Positions 1 to 10,037 are shown, numbered from the stretch's first letter. The stretch is 64,000 bases of DNA from JAKAGZ01 sp964595355 (GCA_964595355.1 CAZQQD010000001.1:24878-88877), one strand, 5' to 3'. Notes: generated by a model not told the origin, from the sequence alone. Numbers and translations: made by a program.

Positions 1-1016
1 GCCTTTACAATTTTGCTGTTAGGCAAGTTCCTAAAGCATTACAATGGGTTTTAAGTTTAGCAGGAATGAAAGGAGACAAAGAAAAAGGTCTTGATTATAT
101 TAAGAACGCTATGACTTATGGGACTTATTCAAATGTAGAAGCAAAATATTATTATTCTCAAATACTTGTTGACTTTTTCGCAGATTATCCAACAGCTGCA
201 CGCTACATGAGATCACTGATAAACAGGTATCCAGATAATTTATTATTTAATTATTCACTTGCTGTTATATACATTAAAGATAGAAAACTTGATCGGGCTG
301 AGAGAATTTTAAAGAGGATTGTACAAAGCAAAACTACTAAGTTTAAGCAACTTATTGCTTATTCAAACTTTCTTATTGGAGACATACTTTATAAGAAAAA
401 CAAATTTGAGTCTGCGACCGTTTATATTAACAACTTTATATTAAATACAGTAAATAATGATTACCAGGGTATAGCAAATTACAGACTTGCTATTTGTTAT
501 GAATTTATGGACCAGCCTAATGTTGCAAATACCTATTTCAAATTATCTAACAGGGGCGGTTCTGACATCGAAGATGATATATATGCCAGAAGAAGAGGTG
601 AATTATTTGCAGATAACGAATTTTCAAAAGAAGAAATGGAGCTTGTAAAATTCAGGCATTATGTTGAAGGTGCAAGATATAAGATGGCGATTGATAGTCT
701 TTCTTACCTTTGTGATAGTACGAGTTCCGAAGATATAAAAGCCGAAGCCCTGCTAAATATTAGTGATGCATTTTTTTCACTCGGTAAATATGAGAGATCG
801 GCAGATACTGCTTTAGTTGCTAAGTCGCTGAATATCAAAAATGAAAAATGGATAAAGCCTTTTGCTTGTTATTATATTGCCAGAGCAAAAGAAAAAATAG
901 GTGATAATGAAGAAGTCAAAACATACATTGGTGAAGCTGAAGATTACAAGGATTACGATTATCAAAATAAATTAAAGAATCTGCTATTTGCATTAAAAAG
1001 TCGTGGGAAAAATTAG
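1..1016 (+). CDS. TPR-repeat protein, 5' end outside the window
   Basis: The reading frame is open to the first base (codons start at position 3), so the ATG at 66 is probably internal and the true N-terminus lies upstream. The visible 338 or so residues are helical pairs typical of tetratricopeptide repeats, with recurring Tyr/Ala/Leu patterns such as NYRLAICYEFMDQPNVANTY and NISDAFFSLGKYERSADTAL. TPR arrays are protein-interaction scaffolds; no catalytic domain is visible in this part. The gene ends 84 bases before purN and may be an unrelated upstream neighbour. No specific function can be assigned. Confidence 0.7.
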   Translation, partial: LYNFAVRQVPKALQWVLSLAGMKGDKEKGLDYIKNAMTYGTYSNVEAKYYYSQILVDFFADYPTAARYMRSLINRYPDNLLFNYSLAVIYIKDRKLDRAERILKRIVQSKTTKFKQLIAYSNFLIGDILYKKNKFESATVYINNFILNTVNNDYQGIANYRLAICYEFMDQPNVANTYFKLSNRGGSDIEDDIYARRRGELFADNEFSKEEMELVKFRHYVEGARYKMAIDSLSYLCDSTSSEDIKAEALLNISDAFFSLGKYERSADTALVAKSLNIKNEKWIKPFACYYIARAKEKIGDNEEVKTYIGEAEDYKDYDYQNKLKNLLFALKSRGKN

Positions 1017-1100
1017 AAAAACATAACAAAAGCAGGCTAATTTCATTGACAATATTTCGCTATTTAGCTAATTTTAACCACTTTTAAGGACAGTTTTATT

Positions 1101-1706
1101 TTGAATGTAGCTGTATTTGTTTCAGGAAGGGGATCAAATTTACAGGCTATTTTAGAATCAGATTATACAAAAGACATTATTCGGGTAAAAGCGGTAATAA
1201 GTGATAAAATTGATTGCACAGCTTTTCAGATTGCAGGAAAATACTTAATTCCAACCTTTACAATAGGCAAAAAGCCAGGCAACATAAGTTATAATGAGCT
1301 AATAACTTCACTTAGAAAACTAGAAATTGAATTAGTCGTTCTTGCGGGATTTTTGAAACTGATCCCTATAGAATTTTTGACAAACTTTCATAATAAGATT
1401 ATTAATATTCATCCTGCCTTGCTTCCTTCTTACGGTGGTACTGGTATGTATGGGATGAACGTTCATCGTGCTGTTTTTAATGCAGGGGAGGAATATTCGG
1501 GCGCAAGTGTTCATATTGTTAATGAAGAATATGATTCAGGAAGAATAATAGCACAGAAAAAAATTGAAATATCGGATATCAGGTCACCTGAAGAATTAGC
1601 GGATAAAGTTCTTAAAGTTGAACACAAATTATTGCCTCTTGTATTAAAAAAGATTGCCGAAGGCGAAATTGATTTGCAAAGGTCTCAAAAAATTTTTTTA
1701 ATGTAG
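1101..1706 (+). CDS. purN: Phosphoribosylglycinamide formyltransferase (GAR transformylase)
   Basis: Cytosolic enzyme that transfers a formyl group from 10-formyltetrahydrofolate to glycinamide ribonucleotide, the third step of purine synthesis. The N-terminus carries the phosphate-binding VFVSGRGSNLQAI stretch. The catalytic Asn and His lie in NIHPALLPSYGGTGMYG and the catalytic Asp in EEYDSGRII. At 201 residues it has the usual family length. The start is TTG at 1101, ten bases after an AAGGA; no in-frame ATG is better placed. purH follows about 30 bases downstream, so the two purine genes are probably co-transcribed. Confidence 0.93.
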   Translation: MNVAVFVSGRGSNLQAILESDYTKDIIRVKAVISDKIDCTAFQIAGKYLIPTFTIGKKPGNISYNELITSLRKLEIELVVLAGFLKLIPIEFLTNFHNKIINIHPALLPSYGGTGMYGMNVHRAVFNAGEEYSGASVHIVNEEYDSGRIIAQKKIEISDIRSPEELADKVLKVEHKLLPLVLKKIAEGEIDLQRSQKIFLM

Positions 1707-1737
1707 TTTCTTTTAGTATCAAATCTTGGGTATAAGA

Positions 1738-3255
1738 TTGAAAAAATTAGCATTAATTAGCGTTTCAGATAAAACTAATATTGTTGAATTTTCAAAACGA
1801 CTTGTTAAATATAATTACGATATAGTTGCTACCGGCAATACTGCGAGACTTCTTAAAGAAAACAGTGTTGATGTAACTGAAATAAGCACTCTAACTTCAT
1901 TCCCTGAAATATTTGATGGACGTGTTAAAACGCTTCATCCGAAAGTTTTTGCAGGGATACTTTTCAGGCGGGACAACGCCTTGGATCAAAAGGAAGCTAA
2001 AGAGAATAACATAATGCCCGTTGATATAGTTTGTGTTAATCTTTACCCTTTCGTCAAAACTGTTGAAAATCCAAATTCTGATTTTGAAAAAATTATTGAG
2101 AATATAGATATCGGTGGCCCGAGTTTGATAAGAGCATCTGCAAAAAATTATAAATTTGTTTCAGTCCTTACTAATCCGGATCAGTATGATTCATTTCTCA
2201 ATGAACTAGACTCTGGCCAAATCAGCATTGAAACAAGGAAGAAACTGGCGCTTGAAGCATTCTCAAATACAGCGTCTTATGATACTTATATTGCAAACTA
2301 TCTTGAGTGTAAATTCGAACAATCTCCGTCATATATAAGAATAAATTACAAAAAGGATAAAGAACTCAGATATGGAGAAAATCCCCATCAGAGCTCATCA
2401 TTGTATGGGCGTTTTTCGGACTATTTTGAGGTGTTTCATGGAAAAGAATTATCATATAACAATATTCTTGATTTAATTGCGGCAATAGAACTGGTTGAAG
2501 ACCTGGCTGGAACTTCCTGTGCAATAATTAAACATCAAAACCCTGCAGGGGCTGCAACATCTGAAAATATAATGGATGCTTATGAAAACGCATTAAAAGG
2601 TGATCCTGTTTCAGCCTTTGGAGGTATTGTTGCATTTACTAAAACTGTCACTGAGGAAGTGGCATTAAAATTAAATGAAATATTTTTAGAGATAATATGC
2701 GCCCCTGATTATACTGATGAAGCTTTCACAATTTTGAAAAAGAAAAAAAATAGAAGGCTGTTGAAGCAATTAAAACCTATTAATATAAAACAACAAAACT
2801 TCAGGAATATTCCGGGCGGAGTAATTATTCAGGATTCAGATAGCATTTCAATTATTGAAGATCAGTTAAAGGTAGTAACTGATAAAAAACCCAATGATAA
2901 AGAGATGGAAGATATCTTATTTGCCTGGAAAGTTGCAAAACATACAAAATCAAACGCAATTGTTTTTGCAAAAGATAAAACTGCACTTGGTGTTGGAGCG
3001 GGTCAAATGTCAAGGGTCGATTCATCCAAGCTTGCAAAAATGAAAGCTGATGAGCATAGACTTGATCTTAAAAATTCAGTTGCAGCTTCAGATGCATTTT
3101 TCCCTTTTGCAGATAGTCTGCTTGAAATTATTAAATGTGGAGCGACTGCTGTAATTCAACCGGGAGGCTCCGTTCGAGATCCCGAAGTAATAGAAGCTGC
3201 TAATAAAAACAATATTTCAATGGTTTTTACTGGTATCAGGCATTTTAAACATTAA
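1738..3255 (+). CDS. purH: Bifunctional AICAR transformylase / IMP cyclohydrolase
   Basis: Catalyses the last two steps of IMP synthesis: formylation of AICAR and ring closure. The N-terminal MGS-like cyclohydrolase domain begins KKLALISVSDKTNIVEF and includes TLHPKVFAGIL. The transformylase domain carries RYGENPHQ and the catalytic IKHQNPAGAA stretch, and ends in the conserved AVIQPGGSVRD. An upstream TTG at 1726 would add four residues; I prefer the TTG at 1738 because homologues begin directly with the KKLALISVSD stretch. It gives 505 residues, normal for the family. mreB starts eight bases after the stop, so purine and cell-shape genes share one transcription unit. Confidence 0.93.
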   Translation: MKKLALISVSDKTNIVEFSKRLVKYNYDIVATGNTARLLKENSVDVTEISTLTSFPEIFDGRVKTLHPKVFAGILFRRDNALDQKEAKENNIMPVDIVCVNLYPFVKTVENPNSDFEKIIENIDIGGPSLIRASAKNYKFVSVLTNPDQYDSFLNELDSGQISIETRKKLALEAFSNTASYDTYIANYLECKFEQSPSYIRINYKKDKELRYGENPHQSSSLYGRFSDYFEVFHGKELSYNNILDLIAAIELVEDLAGTSCAIIKHQNPAGAATSENIMDAYENALKGDPVSAFGGIVAFTKTVTEEVALKLNEIFLEIICAPDYTDEAFTILKKKKNRRLLKQLKPINIKQQNFRNIPGGVIIQDSDSISIIEDQLKVVTDKKPNDKEMEDILFAWKVAKHTKSNAIVFAKDKTALGVGAGQMSRVDSSKLAKMKADEHRLDLKNSVAASDAFFPFADSLLEIIKCGATAVIQPGGSVRDPEVIEAANKNNISMVFTGIRHFKH

Positions 3256-3263
3256 GAGGCACT

Positions 3264-4289
3264 ATGGGAATTTTTGATTTTTTAACTACTGATATTGCAA
3301 TTGATCTAGGTACAGCCAACACATTAATTTATGTTAAAGGAAAAGGGGTTGTATTAAATGAGCCCTCGATTGTAGCATTTGACAGGAATACAAAAAGGAT
3401 TATAGCATTAGGTAATAAAGCAAAGGAAATGCAAGGAAGAGAGCATAAAGAAATCAGAGTCACGAGACCAATGAGGGATGGTGTTATAGCCGACTTTGAA
3501 ATTGCAGAGGGAATGATCAGGGCTTTTATTAAAAAAGTCAGAGCAGGTTCTCTTTCAACCAGGAGGGTGGTTGTTGCTGTACCAAGCGGAGTAACGGAAG
3601 TGGAGAAAAGGGCTGTGAGGGATAGTGCTGAGCACGCCGGGGCTAAAGAGGTACATCTTATAGCAGAACCTATGGCTGCTGCAATAGGAATAGGAATAGA
3701 AGTGGAAGCCCCTGTAGGAAATATGATAATCGATATCGGAGGGGGAACAACAGAAATTGCAGTTATAGCGCTTTCCGGAATTGTAAATGAGGAATCGATT
3801 CGAATAGCAGGTGATGAGATGAACTATGGGATTATGCAATATTTTAAGAAAAACCATAATGTTTTAATTGGAGAAAGAACAGCAGAAGCAATCAAGTGTG
3901 AAGTTGGATCAGCTGTACCATTAAAAGAAGAAGTTACTATTCAGGTTAAAGGGAGGGATCTTGTAGGCGGTGTTCCAAAAACAACTGAAGTCAGTTCCGT
4001 TGAAATTCGTGAAGCATTAAATGAATCTGTAGTACAGATCGTAGATGCTGTGAGACAGTCTCTTGAGCGAACTCCCCCTGAACTTTCCGCAGATATTCTC
4101 GATAGGGGAGTTATGTTAACTGGCGGCGGCGCATTATTAAAAGGACTTGATGAAAGAATAAGAATGGAAACCAACCTTCCTGTTCATGTAGCGGAAGATC
4201 CTTTGACGGCTGTAGTAAGAGGGGCAGGGAAAGTGATTGATAGTTTGCAACATTACTCTAAAGTTTTAATCCGAAATAGAAGATATTAA
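3264..4289 (+). CDS. mreB: Rod shape-determining actin homologue MreB
   Basis: Bacterial actin that forms membrane-associated filaments and directs lateral wall synthesis. The actin-fold nucleotide motifs are present: phosphate-1 IDLGTANTLIYVKGKG, phosphate-2 IDIGGGTTEIAVI, and the C-terminal adenosine-binding LTGGGALLKGLDE. The length of 341 residues is normal. The ATG at 3264 is preceded by AGAGG overlapping the purH stop region. mreC, mreD, mrdA and rodA follow in the classic elongasome order. Confidence 0.97.
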   Translation: MGIFDFLTTDIAIDLGTANTLIYVKGKGVVLNEPSIVAFDRNTKRIIALGNKAKEMQGREHKEIRVTRPMRDGVIADFEIAEGMIRAFIKKVRAGSLSTRRVVVAVPSGVTEVEKRAVRDSAEHAGAKEVHLIAEPMAAAIGIGIEVEAPVGNMIIDIGGGTTEIAVIALSGIVNEESIRIAGDEMNYGIMQYFKKNHNVLIGERTAEAIKCEVGSAVPLKEEVTIQVKGRDLVGGVPKTTEVSSVEIREALNESVVQIVDAVRQSLERTPPELSADILDRGVMLTGGGALLKGLDERIRMETNLPVHVAEDPLTAVVRGAGKVIDSLQHYSKVLIRNRRY

Positions 4290-4311
4290 AAGATAGTGGG
4301 TCTATCTAACT

Positions 4312-5145
4312 ATGATACGATTTTTCCTAAAACTGTGGGATGACTTTAAAGAATATATTATTCTTGTTGTACTTCTGATATTTAGTCTTTTTACTCTTTC
4401 TTTGAATAAAACTCCCGAGATCAAAAATTTAAAGGCATTAGCTTTCGGAAGTTTTGCTGCAGTTACGTCTGTAGTATCAGACATTACAAACATTGCTAAA
4501 ATTAAAAGCGAGAATAAAAGATTACTAAGAACAAATGCTGAACTAATGCTTGAAATTAACAGATTCAGGCAGTATGGTATTCAAAATATAGAGTTAAAAA
4601 ATCTTCTTGGCTTAAAAGAATCAACGAAATATCCTTTAATTCCCGGAGTTGTTGTTTCAAAAACATTTTCGACATCGCAAAGTGCAATTACTTTAAATGT
4701 AGGTAAAAATGATGGCATAAAACCTGGAATGCCCGTAATCGATGATCAGGGTTTTGTTGGAATAGTTTATGACATTTCAGATGACTTTTGTATAGTTAGA
4801 ACCTTAATTAATATTGATATAAAAGTTACGGTCAAAGATGAACGGAGTCGAATTGATGGAATTATGAAATGGAACGGCGACAATCTGGTTATTGTTGATG
4901 TTCCCAAAACTTATGACGTTAAAACAGGGGATAGGATAATTACTTCTGAGATAAGTTCTATAGTTCCAATACCTCTACCTGTCGGTGTTGTTTCCGGGAT
5001 CACAAATGTATCTACTGGTATTTTTAATGAAGCTAAAGTCCAGCCATTTGTTGACTTCAATAAAGTTGAGAATGTATTTGTTATAGGCATAGTTGAAAGT
5101 GTACAAAAAAATAAACTGGAGCTAAATTTTTACAATCGTAAATAA
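4312..5145 (+). CDS. mreC: Cell shape-determining protein MreC
   Basis: Inner-membrane elongasome protein with a large periplasmic part that links MreB to PBP2. A single membrane segment lies near residues 15-32 (YIILVVLLIFSLFTLSL). A probable coiled-coil follows (about residues 60-95) and then the MreC beta domain with ITLNVGKNDGIKPGMPVI and a second VKTGDRIITSEIS repeat. The protein has 277 residues. It sits between mreB and mreD, one base from the latter. Confidence 0.93.
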   Translation: MIRFFLKLWDDFKEYIILVVLLIFSLFTLSLNKTPEIKNLKALAFGSFAAVTSVVSDITNIAKIKSENKRLLRTNAELMLEINRFRQYGIQNIELKNLLGLKESTKYPLIPGVVVSKTFSTSQSAITLNVGKNDGIKPGMPVIDDQGFVGIVYDISDDFCIVRTLINIDIKVTVKDERSRIDGIMKWNGDNLVIVDVPKTYDVKTGDRIITSEISSIVPIPLPVGVVSGITNVSTGIFNEAKVQPFVDFNKVENVFVIGIVESVQKNKLELNFYNRK

Positions 5146-5146
5146 A

Positions 5147-5635
5147 ATGCGTTCTGAATATATATATCCTATCTTAATATTCTTTCCGGTTCTTGTTATT
5201 CAAACTACTATAATTCCATTTATTTCACTAAACGGAACAATACCTGACCTGATAATAATTCTTCTTGTATTTTACACTTTAAGGAACGGTCAAATTTATG
5301 GTACTGTACTGGGATTCGCTTATGGACTTTTATTTGATTTGTTTACCGGTAGCTTGTTGGGTAGTTCAATGCTCGCAAAAACACTTGCAGGATTTGTAGC
5401 CGGATATTTTGCAAATGAAAATAAAATTGAAATCTATTTTAAATCATATAACTTTGCATTAATCGTTTTGTTGTGTTCAGTTATAAATTCTGTTATAAAT
5501 GCTTTTTTTAGTAATGTAGAATTCAATTCTAATTTAATTGTAATGATCTTCCAACTTGGGCTATTGCCAGGCTTTTATACTGCTGTTATAAGTTTAATTA
5601 GTATTATTTTTTATCCGCGAAGGAACTTTACGTGA
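5147..5635 (+). CDS. mreD: Rod shape-determining membrane protein MreD
   Basis: Small polytopic inner-membrane protein of the elongasome. The 162-residue sequence is almost entirely hydrophobic, with about five predicted membrane segments and the MreD-typical GLLFDLFTGSLLGSSMLAKT loop. The ATG at 5147 is one base after the mreC stop, and its TGA overlaps the GTG start of mrdA by four bases, indicating translational coupling. Position in mreBCD supports the call more than sequence, which is weakly conserved in this family. Confidence 0.9.
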   Translation: MRSEYIYPILIFFPVLVIQTTIIPFISLNGTIPDLIIILLVFYTLRNGQIYGTVLGFAYGLLFDLFTGSLLGSSMLAKTLAGFVAGYFANENKIEIYFKSYNFALIVLLCSVINSVINAFFSNVEFNSNLIVMIFQLGLLPGFYTAVISLISIIFYPRRNFT

Positions 5636-7458
5636 AATCTAAAAATTTTGCATCGCAGGAAAGAAAGTCTATTATTTATTTTATAATTATTGGTGCATTT
5701 TCATTATTAGGTTTTAGACTTTTCCAGATGCAGATTTTAGAACACCATTCTTATGACGAAAAATCTGCGAACAATAGTATTAAAGCCATTGAACAGATTC
5801 CTCTACGTGGAATTCTTTATGACAGGAACATGAAAGTTTTAGTTAATAATGTTCCCGCATACACAGTCAGAATCACTCCTGCCGATTACGATAAAAGCCT
5901 CAGTCCATTACTCGAAACTGTTCTTGGAGTGGATCCAGGATATATAGGGAAAATTCTAAAATATAATAGAGTTTATTCAAAATATATACCTGTGAGGATT
6001 AAGAGGGGAGTAGACTTTAAAGTTGTCTCCTGGATAGAGGAAAACTCTGAACACCTTCCTGGCGTGGATTACATTGTTGAAATGCAAAGAGGTTATCCTG
6101 ATAGTGTCAGAGGCTCACAGCTATTCGGCTATACCAGGGAAATATCGCCTCAAAGTTTGGATAGTGATACCAGTGATTATTATAAACCGGGTGATTACGT
6201 CGGGAGTAGTGGAATTGAAAAAGCTTATGAAAATATTTTGCGTGGAGTAAAAGGTAATGATTACGTGCTTGTTGATTCAAAAAGGAGAGAACTAGGTAAG
6301 TTCAAAGATGGAAAAGCGGACCAGCCATCAATAAAAGGTAATGATCTTGTTTTAACAATTGATGCGAACATACAAAGAATCGCAGAGCATGAATTACAAG
6401 GGAAGCGTGGTGCAGTTATAGCTATGGATCCCAAAAACGGGGAAATAATAGCATTAGCGAGTGCACCGGATTTTGATTTAAATGAATTTTCCTATGTAAC
6501 CTCAAAGGACTATTTAAAAGAATTGTACAACGATCCGTCAAAGCCTGTTTTTAACCGTGCAACAATGTCAGTACAACCGCCTGGCTCTACATTCAAACCC
6601 CTTGAAGCTATTGCTGCACTTGATATGGGAGTGATTACTACATCAACTACATTTACATGCACAGGTGGTGCCACTTTTTACGGTAGATATTTTAAGTGTG
6701 ATGATGTACATGGAAAAATAAACGTAGTTCATGCAATTGAACATTCGTGCAACGTTTTCTTTTATAACCTTATATATAAAATTGGATTGGAAAAATGGCA
6801 TGATTATGCAGCTAAATTTGGTTTCGGACAAGAGACTCATCTTGATATAGGAAATGAAGCAGCAGGATTTATTCCTGACTCAAAGTATTATGAAAAACTA
6901 TATGGTCCTAATTGGCCCAAGAGTATAATGGCAAGTTTAGGAATTGGACAAGGTGAGGTTAGCGTTACACCATTACAACTTGCACAATATTGTTCATTAA
7001 TCGCTAATGACGGTGTAACTTATACTCCACACGTTGTTAAAGGATATCTTGATAATCATACACATAAACTGATGAAAATAAATAACACAAAAAAAATAGT
7101 AGTAAATATTGATAAAAAAATCTTTGATATTGTTAAAGAAGGTATGTTTTTAGTTGTAAATGGTTCTGGGACTGCTGCAAATAGTAGAATAAAAAACGTT
7201 CTAATGGCTGGTAAAACCGGGACAGCACAGAATCCTCATGGTAAGGACCACGCATGGTTTATAGGATTTGCACCCTATAAAAACCCTCAAATAGTAGTAG
7301 TAGTTTTAGTTGAAAATGTTGGTTTCGGTGCCTCGTGGGCTGCTCCAATAGCTAAAACAATTGTAGAGACCTATCTGAATGGCGATAAAAATGAAATTAT
7401 TAGAAGCAACAGTGTAGCCCTAAACCAGGACGCGGAGAAGACTAGCAATGAGAATTGA
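5632..7458 (+). CDS. mrdA: Penicillin-binding protein 2 (elongation transpeptidase)
   Basis: Class B PBP that cross-links peptidoglycan in the lateral wall with RodA. One N-terminal membrane anchor (SIIYFIIIGAFSLLGFRLF) is followed by the PBP dimerisation domain (about residues 50-225) and the transpeptidase domain. The active-site motifs are SxxK with Ser319 in PPGSTFKPLE, SxN as SCN in IEHSCNVFFYN, and KTG in AGKTGTAQNP. The length of 608 residues is typical. The GTG start overlaps the mreD stop, and the 3' end overlaps rodA by 11 bases. Confidence 0.95.
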   Translation: MKSKNFASQERKSIIYFIIIGAFSLLGFRLFQMQILEHHSYDEKSANNSIKAIEQIPLRGILYDRNMKVLVNNVPAYTVRITPADYDKSLSPLLETVLGVDPGYIGKILKYNRVYSKYIPVRIKRGVDFKVVSWIEENSEHLPGVDYIVEMQRGYPDSVRGSQLFGYTREISPQSLDSDTSDYYKPGDYVGSSGIEKAYENILRGVKGNDYVLVDSKRRELGKFKDGKADQPSIKGNDLVLTIDANIQRIAEHELQGKRGAVIAMDPKNGEIIALASAPDFDLNEFSYVTSKDYLKELYNDPSKPVFNRATMSVQPPGSTFKPLEAIAALDMGVITTSTTFTCTGGATFYGRYFKCDDVHGKINVVHAIEHSCNVFFYNLIYKIGLEKWHDYAAKFGFGQETHLDIGNEAAGFIPDSKYYEKLYGPNWPKSIMASLGIGQGEVSVTPLQLAQYCSLIANDGVTYTPHVVKGYLDNHTHKLMKINNTKKIVVNIDKKIFDIVKEGMFLVVNGSGTAANSRIKNVLMAGKTGTAQNPHGKDHAWFIGFAPYKNPQIVVVVLVENVGFGASWAAPIAKTIVETYLNGDKNEIIRSNSVALNQDAEKTSNEN

Positions 7459-8677
7459 TTATAAAGTACAGGATAAATTTGACTTTGGACTTTTCATTCC
7501 TCTGATGCTACTCCTTTGCCTGGGGTTTGCTGCAATTTACAGCTCGACCATAAATAATCCACTTGCATCAGGAAATTTCGAAAAACAAATAATATTTGCT
7601 TCCGTAGCTTTGATAATCTTTTTTATTACTTACTCATTACCTACAAATACATTTAGGACAATAGCAATTCCAACTTATCTTCTTTCCATTTTATTTCTTA
7701 TTGTAGTAGTTTTATTCGGTAGAAAGATTGCTGGACAAAAAAGTTGGTTAATTATTGGCTCGCTTGGGTTTCAGCCGTCTGAGTTCGCAAAAATTGGAAT
7801 GATATTCGGAGTATCTTATTTTTTAAGTAAAAGAAATACCGATATCGAATCTTTTAAGGATATTTTATATACACTTGCTATTGGTTTATTCCCGGTTTTA
7901 TTAATATTAATTGAACCAGATATGGGTACCTCTCTGGTCTTTTTCGGAACAATAATAGTATTAATTTACTGGAAAGGAATAAGTTTGTTCGGCTTGTTTG
8001 TTGTTTTATCTCCGGCAATAGTTGCTATTGCATCGGCGTTTGGTTTAATGTATTTCATTATAATGCTTGCATTGGTTGCAGTTGTATTATTTTTGTTTAA
8101 ACGCGATATATTTTTCAGTGGATCAATATTTGCAATTAATCTTGGGGCCGGACTTTTTGCCAATTATGTTTTTAAAGCGTTAAGTGAACATCAGCAAAAT
8201 CGAATCCGTTCTTTTGTTAATCCTTATGCGGACCCGCTCGGAACCGGATATAATTCAATACAAGCTAAGGTTGCTATCGGCTCAGGAGGATTTTTGGGTA
8301 AAGGGTTTTTAAATGGGCACCAAACACAATTACAATTTATACCTGAACAATGGACTGATTTTATTTATTGTGTAATTGGTGAAGAATTTGGATTTATAGG
8401 CAGTGTATTTACATTAGTTCTGTTTTTAATTCTTTTCTTTAGGATATTCAAAATAGCAACATCAACTAAAGATGAATTTCTTAGTCTGACTTTAATTGGA
8501 ATACTAGCAGTATATTTTATACACCTTTTCGTAAATATTGGAATGACTGTAGGTGTTATGCCGGTGATAGGTATTCCTTTACCTTTTGTTAGTTATGGTG
8601 GTAGCTCTTTACTTGTAAATATGTTCATGCTCGGAATTGTAGCAAATGTTTACAGGACCAGAAGAAATTATATTTAA
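7448..8677 (+). CDS. rodA: Peptidoglycan glycosyltransferase RodA (SEDS family)
   Basis: Polytopic inner-membrane glycosyltransferase that polymerises lipid II as the partner of PBP2. The SEDS signatures are clear: the GSLGFQPSEFAKIG loop, the catalytic-loop region FIPEQWTDFIYCVIGEEFGF, and the C-terminal GIPLPFVSYGGSSLL motif. It has about ten hydrophobic segments over 409 residues. The ATG lies inside the end of mrdA. The stop is overlapped by the AAGGAGG ribosome-binding site of dcd. Confidence 0.95.
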   Translation: MRIDYKVQDKFDFGLFIPLMLLLCLGFAAIYSSTINNPLASGNFEKQIIFASVALIIFFITYSLPTNTFRTIAIPTYLLSILFLIVVVLFGRKIAGQKSWLIIGSLGFQPSEFAKIGMIFGVSYFLSKRNTDIESFKDILYTLAIGLFPVLLILIEPDMGTSLVFFGTIIVLIYWKGISLFGLFVVLSPAIVAIASAFGLMYFIIMLALVAVVLFLFKRDIFFSGSIFAINLGAGLFANYVFKALSEHQQNRIRSFVNPYADPLGTGYNSIQAKVAIGSGGFLGKGFLNGHQTQLQFIPEQWTDFIYCVIGEEFGFIGSVFTLVLFLILFFRIFKIATSTKDEFLSLTLIGILAVYFIHLFVNIGMTVGVMPVIGIPLPFVSYGGSSLLVNMFMLGIVANVYRTRRNYI

Positions 8678-8686
8678 GGAGGTTTA

Positions 8687-9223
8687 TTGATACTTTCGGA
8701 TACAAAAATTCTTGAAGAAATAAAAAAGAAAAATATTGTTATTGATCCATTTAGAAGAGAAAATTTGGGAACAAACAGCTATGATGTTCATCTCGGTAAA
8801 TGGCTTGCAGTTTACGAGGATAAAATTCTTGATGCAAAACAACACAATAAAATAAAAACCTTTGAAATACAGAACGAAGGGTTCATACTTCAGCCGGCGA
8901 CTTTATATTTGGGAGTTACAGAAGAATATACAGAGACAAGAAATTTCGTTCCATTTTTGGAAGGGAAATCCAGTATAGGCCGGTTGGGTATCGATATACA
9001 TGCGACCGCAGGAAAAGGTGATGCAGGATTTTGTAACACCTGGACTCTGGAAATATCTGTGAAAATGCCTGTCAAGGTTTATAAGGGAATGCCAATTGGT
9101 CAACTGATTTATTTTGAAATGGATGGTTCTGTGGAAGTACCTTACGATAAAAAGCAAAATGCCAAATACAACCAAAGAACAAAATTTCCGGTTGAATCAA
9201 TGATGTACAAAAATTTTAAATGA
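8687..9223 (+). CDS. dcd: dCTP deaminase
   Basis: Converts dCTP to dUTP, the main route to dTMP precursors in many bacteria. The start MILSDTKILEEI is the standard Dcd N-terminus. The core motifs FLEGKSSIGRLGI and HATAGKGDAGFCNTWTLEIS, with the catalytic Glu in TLEI, are present. The 178 residues match the monofunctional family. The TTG start at 8687 is supported by a strong AAGGAGG four bases upstream, with no competing ATG. pyrF begins one base after the stop. Confidence 0.94.
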   Translation: MILSDTKILEEIKKKNIVIDPFRRENLGTNSYDVHLGKWLAVYEDKILDAKQHNKIKTFEIQNEGFILQPATLYLGVTEEYTETRNFVPFLEGKSSIGRLGIDIHATAGKGDAGFCNTWTLEISVKMPVKVYKGMPIGQLIYFEMDGSVEVPYDKKQNAKYNQRTKFPVESMMYKNFK

Positions 9224-9224
9224 T

Positions 9225-10037
9225 ATGACAGCTCAGGAAAAACTCACTAAAAAAAACTATGAGCAAAAAGTTATTTGCGTTGGGTTGGATTCAGATTTAA
9301 CTAAAATCCCACCTCATTTACAATCATCAACTAATCCTGTTTTTGAATTTAACAAGGCCATTATAGAAAGCACCAGTGAATTTGCTGCTGCTTATAAAAT
9401 AAATTTTGCGTTCTATGAAAAAGATGGAACGAAGGGATTTGAAGTTATTGAGAAAACAATAAGTTTAATTCCTGATGATTTGCTCATAATTGCTGATGCT
9501 AAAAGGGGAGATATCGGCAACACCTCAAAAATGTATGCTTCATCAATTTATGACTATTTTAAATTTGATGCTGTGACAATTCATCCTTATATGGGTTTTG
9601 ATTCTGTTAGTCCTTTTCTCGAAAAAAAAGGAAAGATCAATTTTGTCCTTGCGTTAACTTCAAATGAAAGCGCTAAAGATTTTGAAAAACTAAAATTAGA
9701 AGATGGTTCATTTCTTTTCCAAGAAGTGATCAGAAAAGTAAATGAATGGAATAATAATAAAAATTGCGGGATTGTTTTTGGTGCAACTCAAATAGAAGAA
9801 TTATCTGAAAACATAGACTTATTTGATAACCTTCCGGTTTTACTTCCAGGCATTGGTGTTCAGGGCGGAAATATTGAAGAGATAATAAAAGTTTTTAAAG
9901 CAAATAATCGGTTAAATCTCTTGATTAATAGTAGTAGGGGGATTATATATAAAGATAAAAGCGATAAATTTGCCGAGTCGGCTAAGAGAGAAGTTATTAG
10001 GTTAAATGAGGTAGTAAAAAATATTCTGAAATTGTGA
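9225..10037 (+). CDS. pyrF: Orotidine 5'-phosphate decarboxylase (type 2)
   Basis: Decarboxylates OMP to UMP, the last step of de novo pyrimidine synthesis. The catalytic DAKRGDIGNTSKMYA motif, with the Asp-Lys-Asp network, is intact, and the N-terminal CVGLDSDLTKIP and C-terminal LPGIGVQGG phosphate-binding stretches mark the longer type 2 subfamily. At 270 residues it fits this subtype. It is packed between dcd and a small membrane-anchored protein whose GTG overlaps the pyrF stop. Confidence 0.94.
   Translation: MTAQEKLTKKNYEQKVICVGLDSDLTKIPPHLQSSTNPVFEFNKAIIESTSEFAAAYKINFAFYEKDGTKGFEVIEKTISLIPDDLLIIADAKRGDIGNTSKMYASSIYDYFKFDAVTIHPYMGFDSVSPFLEKKGKINFVLALTSNESAKDFEKLKLEDGSFLFQEVIRKVNEWNNNKNCGIVFGATQIEELSENIDLFDNLPVLLPGIGVQGGNIEEIIKVFKANNRLNLLINSSRGIIYKDKSDKFAESAKREVIRLNEVVKNILKL

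Noticed and set aside
3555..3857. 100-codon antisense open frame inside mreB
   Set aside because: It lies wholly opposite a clear mreB gene, is Ser/Tyr/His-rich and has no family features.
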